Below are positions 35,301 through 46,737 of a stretch of DNA of 64,000 nucleotides, piece by piece. Numbering within the stretch: the stretch's first letter is position 1; each line of letters begins with the position of its first letter. The stretch lies in the NCBI GenBank assembly GCA_021234155.1, contig JAJEKV010000005.1, positions 5,582,952 through 5,646,951 of the forward strand. The letters are read 5' to 3'. The stretch comes from Isoetes taiwanensis. Lineage: Eukaryota; Streptophyta; Lycopodiopsida; Isoetales; Isoetaceae. Below the pieces are notes generated by a model that made no database searches, had not been told where the DNA came from, and saw only the letters and a list, made by a program, of their open reading frames with translations. A program made the position numbers and the translations under genes.

Positions 35301-36828
35301 ATATTTCTGTTTTGCAGTCATCTCGTAGGTAATTATAAGATTAATGTCATAGGTGAAACTGCGAAAAAACTTTTAGCCAATGAGCATCGCATCAAGTCAG
35401 ACTTCCTTTTTGGATTATAGGGGACGGGCAATTCTGTTGGCTGGGAATTGAGAGATTTGAGATAAGTTATAATAGACAATAGAACAGATTATATTTTCTG
35501 GTGCCACATAATAGTCTATATCAAATAGACAGTCAATGAGCCAACGCATCATTTTTATGAGCATGGCCTCAAGAGCTTTGAAGATTCCATTCCTCTCTAT
35601 CAAACGATTACCTTCTCCTAGGACTTTTAAAAGTTCTAAACGATATTTTCATCACAGAGGCTTCACGAGATATCGATCTCCTACAAAAATGATTGGATGA
35701 ACAGAGTGACACAAAAGCTGATACAGTTGGTTGCTTCTTTGACATTTTAACTTATCAGCTCTTGAGTAACATTACATGGAAGCCTGAGACATGTCTGTTC
35801 CATGCTTTCTTTCCTTCTTTTTTTTGTACTTCCCTTCCCAGAATTTTCTTCTTGTTTTCTTCTTGTCGATCAGAAATTGAAGCTTTCATGTTACTTTCTC
35901 ATATTGTTAAGTTCCATATCATAATAATCACGTTCTGATTAAAGAGAAAGGTAGAAGCTCTAGATTAAATGAAACTTTGATCTGGTAAAAATCTCCAAGA
36001 CAGAGCTGTGTATAGTTTGCAATTTTTGTTGTTCGTGCATTTTGTTTCTAACCAGTCCATTGCGGTAGAAATCTTTTAGCTCTGGATATGTGGCACCTCA
36101 GAATTAAGCACGCAAAGGTCAAAAATCATAAAATATCCTAAATCTGTATCTTCTTGCCTTAAAGTGTTTCAAAGTGATGCAAGGTGGTGCGAGGCCAAAA
36201 TTGGTCTTATATTTGAGCATCTTGGGATCATGTGCAATCTAGATGCAATAGAACAAGACAAACAATGAAGTTAGCATAATAGGACTACATGTCGATGGTA
36301 TTATGGAGAATACCTTGATTGATAAATATGCACAACTTTGAAGCCTGGAAGATGCATTTATTGTACTTAATATATGCAATGATTGCTGGAATGGCCTAGG
36401 ATGAGGAATGTTCCCTGACTTTAGAATACTTTGAGAAAATACAATGTGAGATAATGTAACTTTAAATTGTATTTTTGATCACATGTTGAATGGGTTTAGT
36501 AAATGAAGGCTATTGATGCTATAATTTAATATTTATCTATTATAACGACCTCTTGTCTTGCACATGTTTGCTTATTGGGATTTATAGCGGTCAATGTTGA
36601 GAAAAATGAGGGGAAGTCCAAGCTACCCCCCTTTCACGTAGTGCACATAAGGCAATTGCACGGAAAAATTGGCTTTTCATTTTTTTGGCGAGAATCACTC
36701 GCCTTAGCAGTTCAATATTCTCTTTCCGCTCCCAACAAACTTGGATCTGCTCCAGATCTGGTAAAATCTTGAGTGAGCAAAAAAAAAAAAAATTATTTTA
36801 GAATGCAAGCATTGGGTGCTTATTTTAA
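32350..36828. other. 4.5 kb without recognised genes
   Basis: AT-rich sequence with scattered ORFs of 60-120 codons (for example 33221-33574 and 33826-34137) that lack family similarity, conserved splice context or consistent codon patterns. Possible decayed transposons or non-coding transcripts; nothing supportable. Confidence 0.4.
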
Positions 36829-37166
36829 ACTATACAAGCTTCTTTGCAACTGCAGGCTAAAATACCCTTGGCCCAACAAATATCAATCTCTAGGTGTTTG
36901 ATAAGTCATCAAGCATTTAAATTGTATATAATTAAACTATTTTAATAATACATTTCGATGAAAGCCCAACAACGCTGGGCACTTTTTCTAGTGACGTTGG
37001 GCACTTTTTCTAGTGTGTATATATCATCCAAAAAAGTTTACACATATAACAAATATCACATGCCATCATGTGTATATATCATCCAAAAACTTGCACATTT
37101 TGATGTGCAAATCATTCATATTACCGAAACATTCTCTACATACCTCTTGTATTTCTTTCCCATGAA
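36829..37166. repeat. Long direct repeat, left copy, flanking the LINE at 37.17-40.63 kb
   Basis: Nearly identical to 40711-41000 ('caatctctaggtgtttgat', 'tcatccaaaaacttgcac', ending 'ttcccatgaa' immediately before the LINE tail). The left copy has an internal duplication of 'gttgggcactttttctagtg'. Confidence 0.9.
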
Positions 37167-40100
37167 TAGAATAGAATAGAATAGAATAGAATAGTTTTTT
37201 TAACGTCCACGGAGACCAATAGGTCATGGGACCCATACAATGGGCTAGTACAATCATTACTACTAGGATTAAAAAACCCCTACCTCGAAAGGTTTTCAAG
37301 GGAAAAACCTTTGCAGTAATGATGATACTAGACAAGCGGAGATAATGACTACTGAGGGCTCAGTAATTGCAGACGTTTATCTAGAACCTCAAGTATGTAT
37401 AATGCCATGTCATGCACAGATGGTGCTCTGAGAAGTTGTGGAAGCGTGGAATGGAATGCTAAGGTCAAAAAATGATTCCGGACTATCTCAAAAGCGGGGC
37501 AACTTCGGAAGAGTATGGCTTTCATCTTCAATAACAATGGCGGCAACAGACACATAGTCTAAACTTCTATGCAATTGCGGCATACATCTACCTGTCTCAA
37601 TCCGTGATCTGTGGGACCCCATGCGAATGGATGCAATAGCTACAAGCTTGTTCTGGACAATGAAGCAAGCAAATAAGCTTGGGGCCAGTGCCAAAGGTGG
37701 GATTTATGTGTGCATGATAATGACCGGTTTTCACTTGGGCCAAAGTAATCTGCGTCCCAGATCTTTTGAGAAAAAACGACCATTGAGATATTGTTGCAAA
37801 AGCTCGGGATCGAATCGGCAAGCATCGCAGGCCGATGCTCGGTTTACCCAACAGGCAAACCATGTAGTGCAATGCTCTTTCCAACATCGTTTCAAGCGAG
37901 AGGAGATTCAGCCATGGCAAGTGCAAGAACAGGATACCTAACATCATCCATGTGGTGCACTTTGCGATATATAGTGGAGATGGCGCTTCATTGCGAGAAT
38001 GTTGAAGAGGCCAAAAACACATCTCTTGTAAAAAGAATAGCATAGGGCACCGTTGATTTAACTCCGAACGTAAGTGAGAAAGGACTTTTGCACCCTCAAA
38101 GCTCTCCCAAGCACTAGCACTAATGGCGGGCCCCACACTTCAGAACCATACATTAAAAGCGGGCTCTACCAAAGCCCAAAAACAAGTGGGCTTTCCGTGG
38201 CCAATCATGAATTTCTTGAAAACAATTGTTTTGCATTGCATAGAGTGCTCTCCATCCAGCAGCCACCGGCTTGGTAATACATTTCCCTCCAAAGTGTGTT
38301 CTTACAATTCTACAAGAAGATACTTGTAGCTATCTATAACTTCAACCCAGCGGCTATCATAGTACATAGGGGAACATTGTGGCGAGAAGATTGAGCGACC
38401 AAAAAGCTTGGTCTTTTGGAGATTAATCTGTGCAGACAGTGTTCTCCACGAACTGTCGCGAGCATGTAAATATTGCTTTGCATACTAAGCGGCGGTATGT
38501 GCCAGTGAAACATCATCGGCATACATAAGTTGCCTAATGATATAGTGTGCCAAATGTGGACCTCATACGCCATGATTATCAAGCCATTCTTCCAATTGAT
38601 CAATGTACAAGCCAAAGAGTGTAGGAGATAAAGGGCAACCCCGGCGAACACCAATATTGCTAGTGATTTGAGTACCCGATCTTTAGAATTTAGCAAAAAC
38701 CCTTTCATAGAGCCGATAAACATTTTTGAAGATCTTGTGGAACCCCAAGTGCTCCCAGCGCCGCCAAAGAAGCTCACGTGGTAATCGTATCAAAAGCGGT
38801 AAAAATCCACAAAGCATATATAAAGGTCTTGTTTCAAACTTCACTATGTTCAATAAGCATGCGCAATGTGAAAATATGGTCTATTGTAGAATGGCATGGA
38901 CGAAAGCCCGCCTGTCCCTACAACACGCATACACCCGGTATGTTACGCCCATGATGTCAAATCGCTTCCGAAGAAGACCGCTAAGAGGAAAATATGGAAC
39001 TTACCATGATCATGCGATAATTAGAAGGGTCATGCTTATCACCCTTTGTAAATTGGTACGACCTTCTTGACAGCCCAAGTTTCGGCAAACCTTCTTGCAA
39101 AGCTTGATTTAAAAAGAGTAGTGATGATTGGAAGCAATAAGCGGACCCCCATTTAAGCAATTACGCTTTGCAAACCTTGAAGATCGGGAGACTTGCCATT
39201 AGATAGATGCCGCATCCTTCTTTGACTTCCTCCTCGTGGAATTGAAGAATATCACCTACCAAAGGAGGCATGATTAAGGACCCCAGGATGATCATATAAG
39301 TGGACCAATCGCTCATCCCATTCTTGCATAGAAATATGTCCAAGGGTAGGAGGTGGTCGATATAATATTTTATTAGCGGAAGGTCCAGGGCTCACGTAGC
39401 GATAATTCAAACATTTGCTTCGATGCTCAAAGAACAAAGCGTGCCTTCTTGCGTTTCAAAAACGGACTTATAATTACGAATGGCATTATGTCGCATATCC
39501 GCTCAACTATCATTCGCAATTGTTTTTTAAGTCGCTTGCGTCTTCATCAAACCGAACATTTCTAGGAAAGGACTTCCCAAAGATGAGCAACACCGTCGTG
39601 TACCAAAGCAAGAGACAAAGAAAGCAAAAGTATCGACCAAATCTTTGCATTATGCTCTTGAAGAGTTGGATAATCCAAAATACACAAGCCAGAGCTAATG
39701 TCTGTTCATATTCAAAAGATCTAGAATAAGTCAAAGCGAATCACGATGGGCCGGGGAGCTGGATAGCAATGGGTTGAAGAGGTGGAAGTCGCCACTTTAG
39801 TGACAAATAAAGTGGATAGTGATCGATTTTATCTCCTCATCTCTATGTCTTGTGCCCGGTTAAAAATCTGAAATGAGATCCAAGGCTTGCACTTGGGAAA
39901 TGACATAATCAACAACACTAGTACCACCACCACACATATCACATGCGCATGTAATACCTTTAGAGTGTGGCCATTGCTCTAAGCCATTACAAAGTACCAC
40001 TTCACACTAACCGGATGAGCTCCCTTCCAAATGTTGAGGCGGGTTTGTTAGCATCGGGCGATGAACGTGGAAAGACTATATCATTAGCGAGACATCCATA

Positions 40101-40634
40101 AAGGGTCACGAACATCCTCAAATATGAGTTGAGCGACTTGCATTTCGGCCAAGTCACGAGCATTGAAATCACCAAGAAGAATAACATGCCCCAACCTGCT
40201 TGAATTGAGCAATGTCATCATAAAGATCACCATAGGGATCAACTGCTGACGACATCATATTCATCATAAAAGGTGATGATGTAGGTGGGAAGTAGTAACA
40301 AACAACAAAAATGGCACTACTATTGTGGCAATGAAGTTTGATCCACATGTAGCGATTATATCTATCAGCTTTATGAAGCGTGATATATGGAGCAAGGGCA
40401 TCCTTGAAATAGCAAGCAACTCCACCGCAACCTCGTTGCCCATGACATTCATTAAATAATGAAAAGAATTGATAGCCTGTAAAATGAGGTAGCCGTTTGG
40501 CTGAATGCTCCCACGTTTCCATGAGCAGAAGGATATCCATATCTTTTGCAATAGGATTCAAGCCATCCACATTTCCTAGGGAGGTACATTTGAGGTATGA
40601 GCAGTGCGAACTGAGGAGGCTGGAGCAATAGAGG
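37167..40634 (-). mobile_element. LINE of a non-L1 clade, minus strand, nearly full ORF2
   Basis: The 3' end (plus-strand left) is a (GAATA)n tail at about 37163-37193 followed by 'aacgtccacggagaccaat', the family terminus. The 5' end meets a repeated 'aattccatctactttg' at 40635. Inside are endonuclease, reverse transcriptase and a C-terminal zinc motif. The RT reads FGLYIDQLEEWL rather than the plant L1 style. It is closely similar to the fragment at 57480-57961. The clade looks closer to RTE/CR1/Dualen-type LINEs than to L1, but placement would need a tree. Confidence 0.85.
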
Positions 40635-40640
40635 AATTCC
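37490..40640 (-). pseudogene. ORF2 of the non-L1 LINE (endonuclease plus RT), broken
   Basis: Minus-strand pieces in order: endonuclease with DILLLMETWEH, GCGGVACYFKDAL and YMWIKLHCHNS (about 40.6-40.2 kb); a diverged middle; RT with a CFVDF-like region 'AFDT' (38.8 kb), RLYERVFAKF (38.7 kb), GVRRGCPLSPTLFGLYIDQ (38.65-38.57 kb) and an intact YADD box (about 38.52 kb); then a C-terminal stretch ending DESHTL (about 37.53 kb). Stops and frameshifts separate them. The catalytic YADD is kept here but is YADY in the related fragment at 57.88 kb. Confidence 0.8.
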
Positions 40641-41092
40641 ATCTACTTTGAACCATTTTATACATATACTTATTGCCATTTTGCAAGTCCGTGACATAAG
40701 CAAAGTCGTTATACAAGCTTCTTTGCATAAAATACCCTTGGCCCAACAAATATCAATCTCTAGGTGTTTGATAAGTCATCAAGCATTTAAATTGTATATA
40801 ATTAAACTATTTTAATAATACGTTTCGATGTTGGGCACTTTTTCTAGTGTGTATATATCATCCAAAAAAGTTCACATATAACAAATATCACATGCCATCA
40901 TGTGTATATATCATCCAAAAACTTGCACATTTTGATGTGCAAATCATTCATATTTGAACAAAACATTCTCTACATACCTCTTGTATTTCTTTCCCATGAA
41001 AGCATCCTTCAATTCCATCTACTTTGGACCATTTTATATTTACATATACTTATGTGCCATTTTGCAAGTCCGTGACATAAGCAAAGTCGTTA
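40635..41092. repeat. Right-side target duplications of the LINE
   Basis: Order: an 80-bp block (40635-40712, 'aattccatctactttg ... aaagtcgttat'), then the long direct repeat (40711-41000), 'agcatccttc', then a second copy of the 80-bp block (41011-41092). The left flank has only the long repeat. Confidence 0.85.
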
Positions 41093-41286
41093 TAATGTGC
41101 TTGATTATAGTTACAATATATTCATTGCAATAATGATGGAGAGCAAAACAAAACATGAATCATCTAATTTCAGCTGCTTGTTATTTCTATATTATATGAA
41201 AATGCAATAGAAAAAAATAATGCTTCACTCCATCATTGAACAACGTTGGGGAGTCTTCTTGTACCAGAAAGAAATCATAATCTCTA

Positions 41287-41388
41287 TTATTACTGCTATG
41301 GCATAAAAACATACATATTTCATACAACACTCAAATGTTACTGCTATGGCATAAAAACATACATATTTCATACAACACTCAAATGTGA
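41287..41388 (+). repeat. Two-copy 50-bp tandem repeat
   Basis: The phrase 'ttactgctatggcataaaaa' through 'caacactcaaatg' occurs twice back to back, downstream of the cupin gene. Confidence 0.85.
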
Positions 41389-41544
41389 TCTTTTACATTA
41401 TAGAGCTGAAACTCTTATAGGACATCCAGTTCTATCTTAAAGGAACATCCGTTCTACATTTGAAAGACCTACAACATACATATTACAACTTCACACTACA
41501 AATCTACAACGTGGGACCGTTAACAGCCCTACCACAGCCACATT

Positions 41545-43648
41545 TTATATCCACTCTCTTCTATGCTCTTCTTGTGTACTATCTTCTGCTAACTCTTCTC
41601 TTGGAGACCCCTTAGGTGGGAAAATGATGGCTTCCTGCCTTCGTTGTCCCTGAAGCTTGCGCACAAAATCTGGGCTCATCTTCAGGCCACTGGAAAGAAC
41701 ACCAACAGGAATACTCTTGTACACTGAGTTGCCTCCTGCTAAATAAGAAATCATAGGCCTGCACAGCAATGTTTAATCAAAAGCTTTTTCGGAACAAGAA
41801 ACAACTTATCAACAAAAACATCAAACCAACTTTGAACTCTTTAGCAACATTGCAAACCAACTGCTAAGTACCTGTGAGAATTGACAACCGAAATATACTC
41901 AAAGCCCGAGGGGCCTGCAAGCTTCACAGAGGGAAATGACCTAGGAATCACAGCTAGCTCTCCAGACCTTATCTCCCTTTCCAGGGCTCTCTCGCCATTG
42001 TTCCTCACTATTTCAAGCTTTCCACTTCCCCTAGTCACGTAGATGACTTGGTGACCATTGTGAAAATAATTTGGAGCAATCATGGCACCCTGCATCATCA
42101 AAACAGCCATAAGTCCCACTAAAAATTTAAAAACAACAAAATACTAAAACCTAAATTTTACCTTCTCAAGCTTCACACAATAGCCCCCAAGCCCAACATG
42201 AGCCAGAACTGGAATCTTCTGACTACTCAGTTCCCTGAAATCTCCTCCTCGATGCACTCGCAGTTCTGGATATGCATCGCCCCAACGATACAGCAACCTA
42301 GCAGAAGCACCTGCAATTGGGCCAGCCCCTGCAGAGCCCAGTTCCCTCATCTGCCTCCTCTCTTCCTCAGATAATAGCATAATTCCTTCCTCTTGTTGAC
42401 CCTGTAGCAACCTCTCCACAGTCTCTCTTCCTATGTTCCATGCATGAGCAAGGACTTCCACTGAGAAACCCCTGATCACAGGCTTGGAGGACTCTTTTCC
42501 TCCTCTCTCCTCAGTTTGCTCTTGCTCCTCCTTTCCTCGTCTCTCCTCAGTTTGCTCTTGCTCCTCATCTCTAGAACGGGTTCCCAAGATAGAGAATGCC
42601 TACAAAAATCACAGAAGCATGGTTGAGAACCTAAAATAAAAAAATCACAGAAACATGGTTCAGAACCTAAAATAAAGAAGAATTTAAATCATCAACAAAT
42701 GAGTCAAACTAACATCCTTAGAATCACAAATTAAAGCAATGAAACCAAGGATGAATACCCCAAGGATAAGTCAAGGATGAACATCCCAAACATATATAAT
42801 AATATAATCAAGTCACATATAATCAAGTCAAACTGTTTCAGTCGAGTCAAAAATATACCAGCAAAATAAATTGGCTATAGGCATCAAATCACACACTGGT
42901 AAATAAACTGGTAAGGATGAGCATCCCAAACATAGAATTAAGCCAAGTCATAAAAGAAACCAACAAACTGGTCTATTATCTCCCAGGTTTCATAAATCAA
43001 CAAAAACAGAACAGAACATCGTATTAAAAAATAAGGAAAGCTGACACAACTTACGCGAAATCGCTCTCCTTGTGCCCTCCTTCGGCTTTCAAGATGACCT
43101 ATTGCAATAAACCGAGAATCGTTCCTTCCACTATTATAAAACCATGTAGTGACACCGCGGGGTAATACAATAGCATCACCTTTATTCACTTTAAAGGCAT
43201 TCTGAGTAAGAAGACTGCTATCAGGTGTAATAGCACCCAAAACACCCGAACCTGTTACAAGATTTAAAAGCAGCAGAAGTCGTAAGTCCCAACATGGCCC
43301 TCCCATCTTGAACACATGTGAAATCTTAAGAAAAAGAGAAAAAAACGTACCTTCAGTAACAACCATGATCTGATCATAATTGAAGTACATAGGCAAAGTG
43401 AGGCCTCCAGATTTGACAGAAAGTCTAGAAGCCTCAAAGCCAGCTTCTCTCAGAGCCTTAAATCTGCGACCAAATTTCTCAACAGTTCCTCCTTCAGATT
43501 CATACACAGTCACAGGTCGCTGAGGCTCCAAATCCTGAAAAAGAGCTTCCTGCTCTTCTTCGCATCTCTGTTCTTGGCGTTCAGCATGTCCATGTGAAGC
43601 ACAAAGCACCAAAAGAGCAAAAACAAGCACACTACTTCCTCCTGCCAT
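41545..43648 (-). CDS. 11S-globulin-like bicupin, five exons
   Basis: Exons on the minus strand: 43648-43351, 43251-43055, 42599-42162, 42089-41872 and 41758-41545. All introns are GT-AG, phases agree, and the product is about 454 residues. The start gives a signal peptide (MAGGSSVLVFALLVLCASHG, then HA). The first cupin contains LTLPMYFNYDQIMVVTEGSG; an acidic Glu/Gln linker of DEEQEQTEERRGKE type follows; the second cupin contains GAMIAPNYFHNGHQVIYVTR; the C-terminus has LAGGNSVYKSIPVGVL, typical of 11S globulins. The Asn-Gly processing site and the Cys of the interchain disulfide, normally before the second cupin, are absent (GPIAGASARLLYRWGD instead). It is probably a secreted or vacuolar storage-type protein that is not cleaved like seed legumins. 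An in-frame ATG at 43669 and a TTG at 43684 exist, but the TATA box at 43691-43701 places them at or before the likely transcript start. Confidence 0.92.
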
Positions 43649-43690
43649 GACGGATCCTCCCACACGCATCTGGTTGTATGACAAGCACCT

Positions 43691-43964
43691 CCATAATATA
43701 GTGCCGAACCAGTACTTAGCATGCCTGCATGCACCGTACGTGGTTTGCCTTCATGCCAAATCGACCTCCCTTTTCCCAGTTTCCATTTAATTTTTGGAAG
43801 TTCAGTCTTTTTACTTGCCATCAATGTTCCAAATCGAATAGCATCAATCAAGGGCAAAAGGATGTTGATGCTCAAAATCATAACGTTTTTATCACGTATA
43901 GAAAAGAGGCCCCTCTAATGGCACTAATTCCTCGCCTCACTTGGAGAAACAGGGGGCATGCATG
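43691..43964 (-). promoter_or_regulatory. Cupin promoter: TATA, RY and ABRE-like motifs
   Basis: On the minus strand: CTATATTATGG (43691-43701), TGCATGCA (43726-43733), CCACGT (43738-43743), and a distal CATGCATG (43957-43964). RY (CATGCA) boxes bound by B3 factors of the ABI3 type, plus ACGT-core elements bound by bZIPs, are the classic seed-storage promoter pair. Their tight spacing above the TATA supports regulated expression; the responding tissue here is inferred. Confidence 0.65.
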
Positions 43965-44039
43965 CACACATACATTATTCCTGCCATTTTTTTTTGGAAT
44001 TTACCCATATTAGTCAACATCTATACTGCGCACTACTAA

Positions 44040-45240
44040 TTCTAGCACTAATGAGGATTTTACTACCAATTTCAAAGTATCACCCATGAGGAGCCTACTC
44101 ATACCTATTCACACAAGCATGCTAACTATCCCCCTTTCTATCTCCCTTCTCTATCCTCTCTCCTTTTCCTTTTTATTTTTCTGCCAAGTTTGAGGAGTTT
44201 ACCCATATTAGTCAACATCTATATGTTCAAAGGACCTACCCTTGAGGAGCTTACTCACATCCACTACCAACAACTACTGCCAACATATCACGCATGAACA
44301 TGCTAGTCAATCCCTATATGCTTAAGGAACTCATCCATATAACTCGCATCCATTAGTCAACCCATGAGAAACTTAATCATGCTTACCACCAATTCTAAAG
44401 TATCAACCATGAGGAGCTTATTGATATTTACTACTACCAACTCCAAAGTATCACATATGAGGAGCTTAAACACACCTACTGCGAATTATCACCTATAAGG
44501 AGTCGACTCACACCTACTGCCAATTCCAAAGTATTAGCCATGAGGAGCTTAGTCTCACATACTACTATCACCCTAGGGAGCTTAGCCATGTTACTCAACA
44601 TCCATTGGTAGCATCATTTTTTAAAACTTTCTATTTTTGGACTAGATTGCTTACCTACGGGCATCTAGAGGAGCTTACTCACACCTATTCTTTATTGTTG
44701 TCAAGTTTGAAGATGTTAGTCATCCTCTATATGTTCAAGGAATCCATCGATCAACCAATGAGGAGCTTACTCATGTTTACTACCAATTCTAAAGTATCAC
44801 CCATGAGAGGGACCTACCTTCGAGGAGCTTACTCACACCCACTTCCAACAACTACTGCCAAAGTATCACGCATGAACATGCTAGTCAACCCCTATATGCT
44901 CAAGGAACTCACCCATGCTACTCAACATCCATTGGTCATTGACAACCCATGACAAGTTTAGCCATGCTTCACTACCAATTCTAAAGTATCACCTATCAGA
45001 AGCTTATTCACATTTACTACTATCAATTCCAAATCACATATGAAGAGCTTACTCACACCTACTACGAATTCCAAATTATCACCTATAAGGGGCCTACTCA
45101 CACCTATTGCCAATTCCAAAGTATCACCTATGAGGAGCTTAGTCACACCTACTATTAATGCCCATGAGGAGGTTAGCCATGTTACTCAACATCCATTGGT
45201 AGCATTATTTTTGAAAACTTTCTAGAGGAGCTTACTCACG
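44040..45240. repeat. Degenerate 48-bp minisatellite upstream of the cupin gene
   Basis: Many imperfect units of the form 'caattccaaagtatcaccta' plus 'tgaggagcttactcacacct' follow one another, interleaved with 'gctactcaacatccattggt' variants. The spacing is often 48 bp, a multiple of three, so the minus strand reads repeated KLLIGDTLELV-like 16-residue units at 44958-45146. I regard it as non-coding. Confidence 0.8.
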
Positions 45241-45592
45241 CCTATTCTTTACTAGAAAAAGTGCTCAATTTTGCTGGGCTTTTCATCGTGCATAAATTAA
45301 AAAGGTAACGGGGTGGATTTAAGTTGAGAACATCCGAAGGGGCAAAAGTTGTGTAAGTGAGACTTACAGTGTTAGCTTTACACTCAAAACGCATTTGCTA
45401 TCTTCCAGTATTCTTCTTTCCTAATCACTTGTCTTTCTTAAGCATAGATTCTTCAAACTTTATGTTTAGACTTTAGATTCAAAAGCTTCCTTAGGGGATT
45501 GGGATTCGTTATCGCACTCGCTTTGCCTAACAAGCTACCATGCGTAAATTTTGGACCGACAATAAGAATCAATGATTCTTTGATTCTAAAAC

Positions 45593-46096
45593 TTGATGAA
45601 AATCCATATGCTTTGTTCCCATTTCCTTTCACATGAGTCGCAGTGCCGCGCTAGCAGAGAGGAGCAGGCTACCTCAGCATCTTCTGTTACTAGGAGCCTG
45701 AACTTGCGTATTATAGGGGTTGCAGAGGCAGAAGATCATGCCCTTTCTGATGTGGATGCTGCTTTGCATTTTTTCACTGATGTCATGCATGTGAAGGCTG
45801 GTGGAGTTGTCTCCGCTACTAGGGTGGGAGCGGCAAGACCTGATCGTCCTCGCCATCTTTTGGTTCGGTTTCAAGACACTCTTAGCCGCTTACATGTTCT
45901 TCAGCATGGAAACCATCTCAGAGGGACTAGTTTCTCAGTACAGGAGGACCTCTCCCCTCTTCAATTGTGTAACCGTAAGGAGGAGCTCTGCAAGGTGAGG
46001 GCAGCCCGCATGCAAAAGAAATGGGCAGTGTACAGGGGAGGCGCAACAATTATTCTAGATCAATGGCCTTCCAATCCTTGGATTGGCTATGTCTAG
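45593..46096 (+). CDS. LINE ORF1-like RNA-binding protein fragment
   Basis: An open frame with LNLRIIGVAEAEDHALSD, then ALHFFTDVM, ATRVGAARPDRPRHLLVRF and HLRGTSFSVQEDLSPLQL. This order (RRM-like beta strand RIIGV, 'R.G', 'P.LLVRF', 'GT..SV.EDLSP') is that of ORF1 proteins of L1-, CR1- and related LINEs, which coat the RNA. The first roughly 15 codons probably belong to flanking DNA, so the protein is N-terminally truncated. It ends WIGYV at a stop followed by the UTR. The frame is open, but there is no sign that it is expressed. Confidence 0.65.
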   Translation: MMKIHMLCSHFLSHESQCRASREEQATSASSVTRSLNLRIIGVAEAEDHALSDVDAALHFFTDVMHVKAGGVVSATRVGAARPDRPRHLLVRFQDTLSRLHVLQHGNHLRGTSFSVQEDLSPLQLCNRKEELCKVRAARMQKKWAVYRGGATIILDQWPSNPWIGYV

Positions 46097-46295
46097 ATAA
46101 TTTTAGAAGCATAAGTTTACCACTAGCATTAGCATTATCTTCTCTTATTCTTGGTAGCCTTTTAATATTTGGTTATTGTGTTTGGTGATGGGGCCTAGTC
46201 CCCAGGTTTTAGATAGGCTATTGCCCTTGCATGTGCCGTCCCATAACCCGTTGGGTTCCCGTGGACGTAAAAAATCATCTTGTCTTATCTTATTT
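45630..46295 (+). mobile_element. ORF1-only LINE-like insertion with (TCTTA)n tail
   Basis: ORF1-related coding sequence runs straight into about 190 bp of UTR and the LINE-family 3' terminus 'cccataacccgttgggtt', 'cgtggacgtaaaaaatca', then a TCTTA-rich tail. No RT sequence lies between ORF1 and the terminus, exactly as in the copy at 5.35-6.25 kb. Confidence 0.7.
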
Positions 46296-46737
46296 TTCTT
46301 CTTCCTCTAGCCTTGCCTCTAACATTTGGACTAAAGAACTCACAAACTCTTTAGGCGTTCAATCTTCCCTAAGGAGTTCTTCTGGAGGGCTCCTTTACAT
46401 CGAATATCAAAATAACAATAAGCTATTTTTATCCCAATAAATGCATGAATAAAATCTCAAATTTTCTTAGTAATTTCAACAATCCTTTCTAGAGTATGTA
46501 AATCAAAAGAATATGCGCAAATATATGAATAGCCCTACATGTGGAGAAATAAATAGAGGGTTTGAGTTCTTTGAATGCAATGCTCCAACCCTCATTCATG
46601 AATCCATCTTTCTTTGCCAAATTCCATCAACCATCTTTTAAAATAAGAACAGATCAATGCATTGCTTTGAGGTCATTCCAGTACACCAAGGGATTTGCAA
46701 ACATTCAATATCTCTTTGTGATAGATAAATTCATAGA

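Noticed and set aside
43648-43684. Extended N-terminus of the cupin from 43684 or 43669
   Set aside because: 43684 is a TTG codon; the ATG at 43669 falls at or before the expected transcript start given the TATA box, and the 43648 start gives a compact signal peptide.
44958-45146. Repeated KLLIGDTLELV-type protein
   Set aside because: Explained by a minisatellite with a period divisible by three; no start context, and neighbouring units contain stops.
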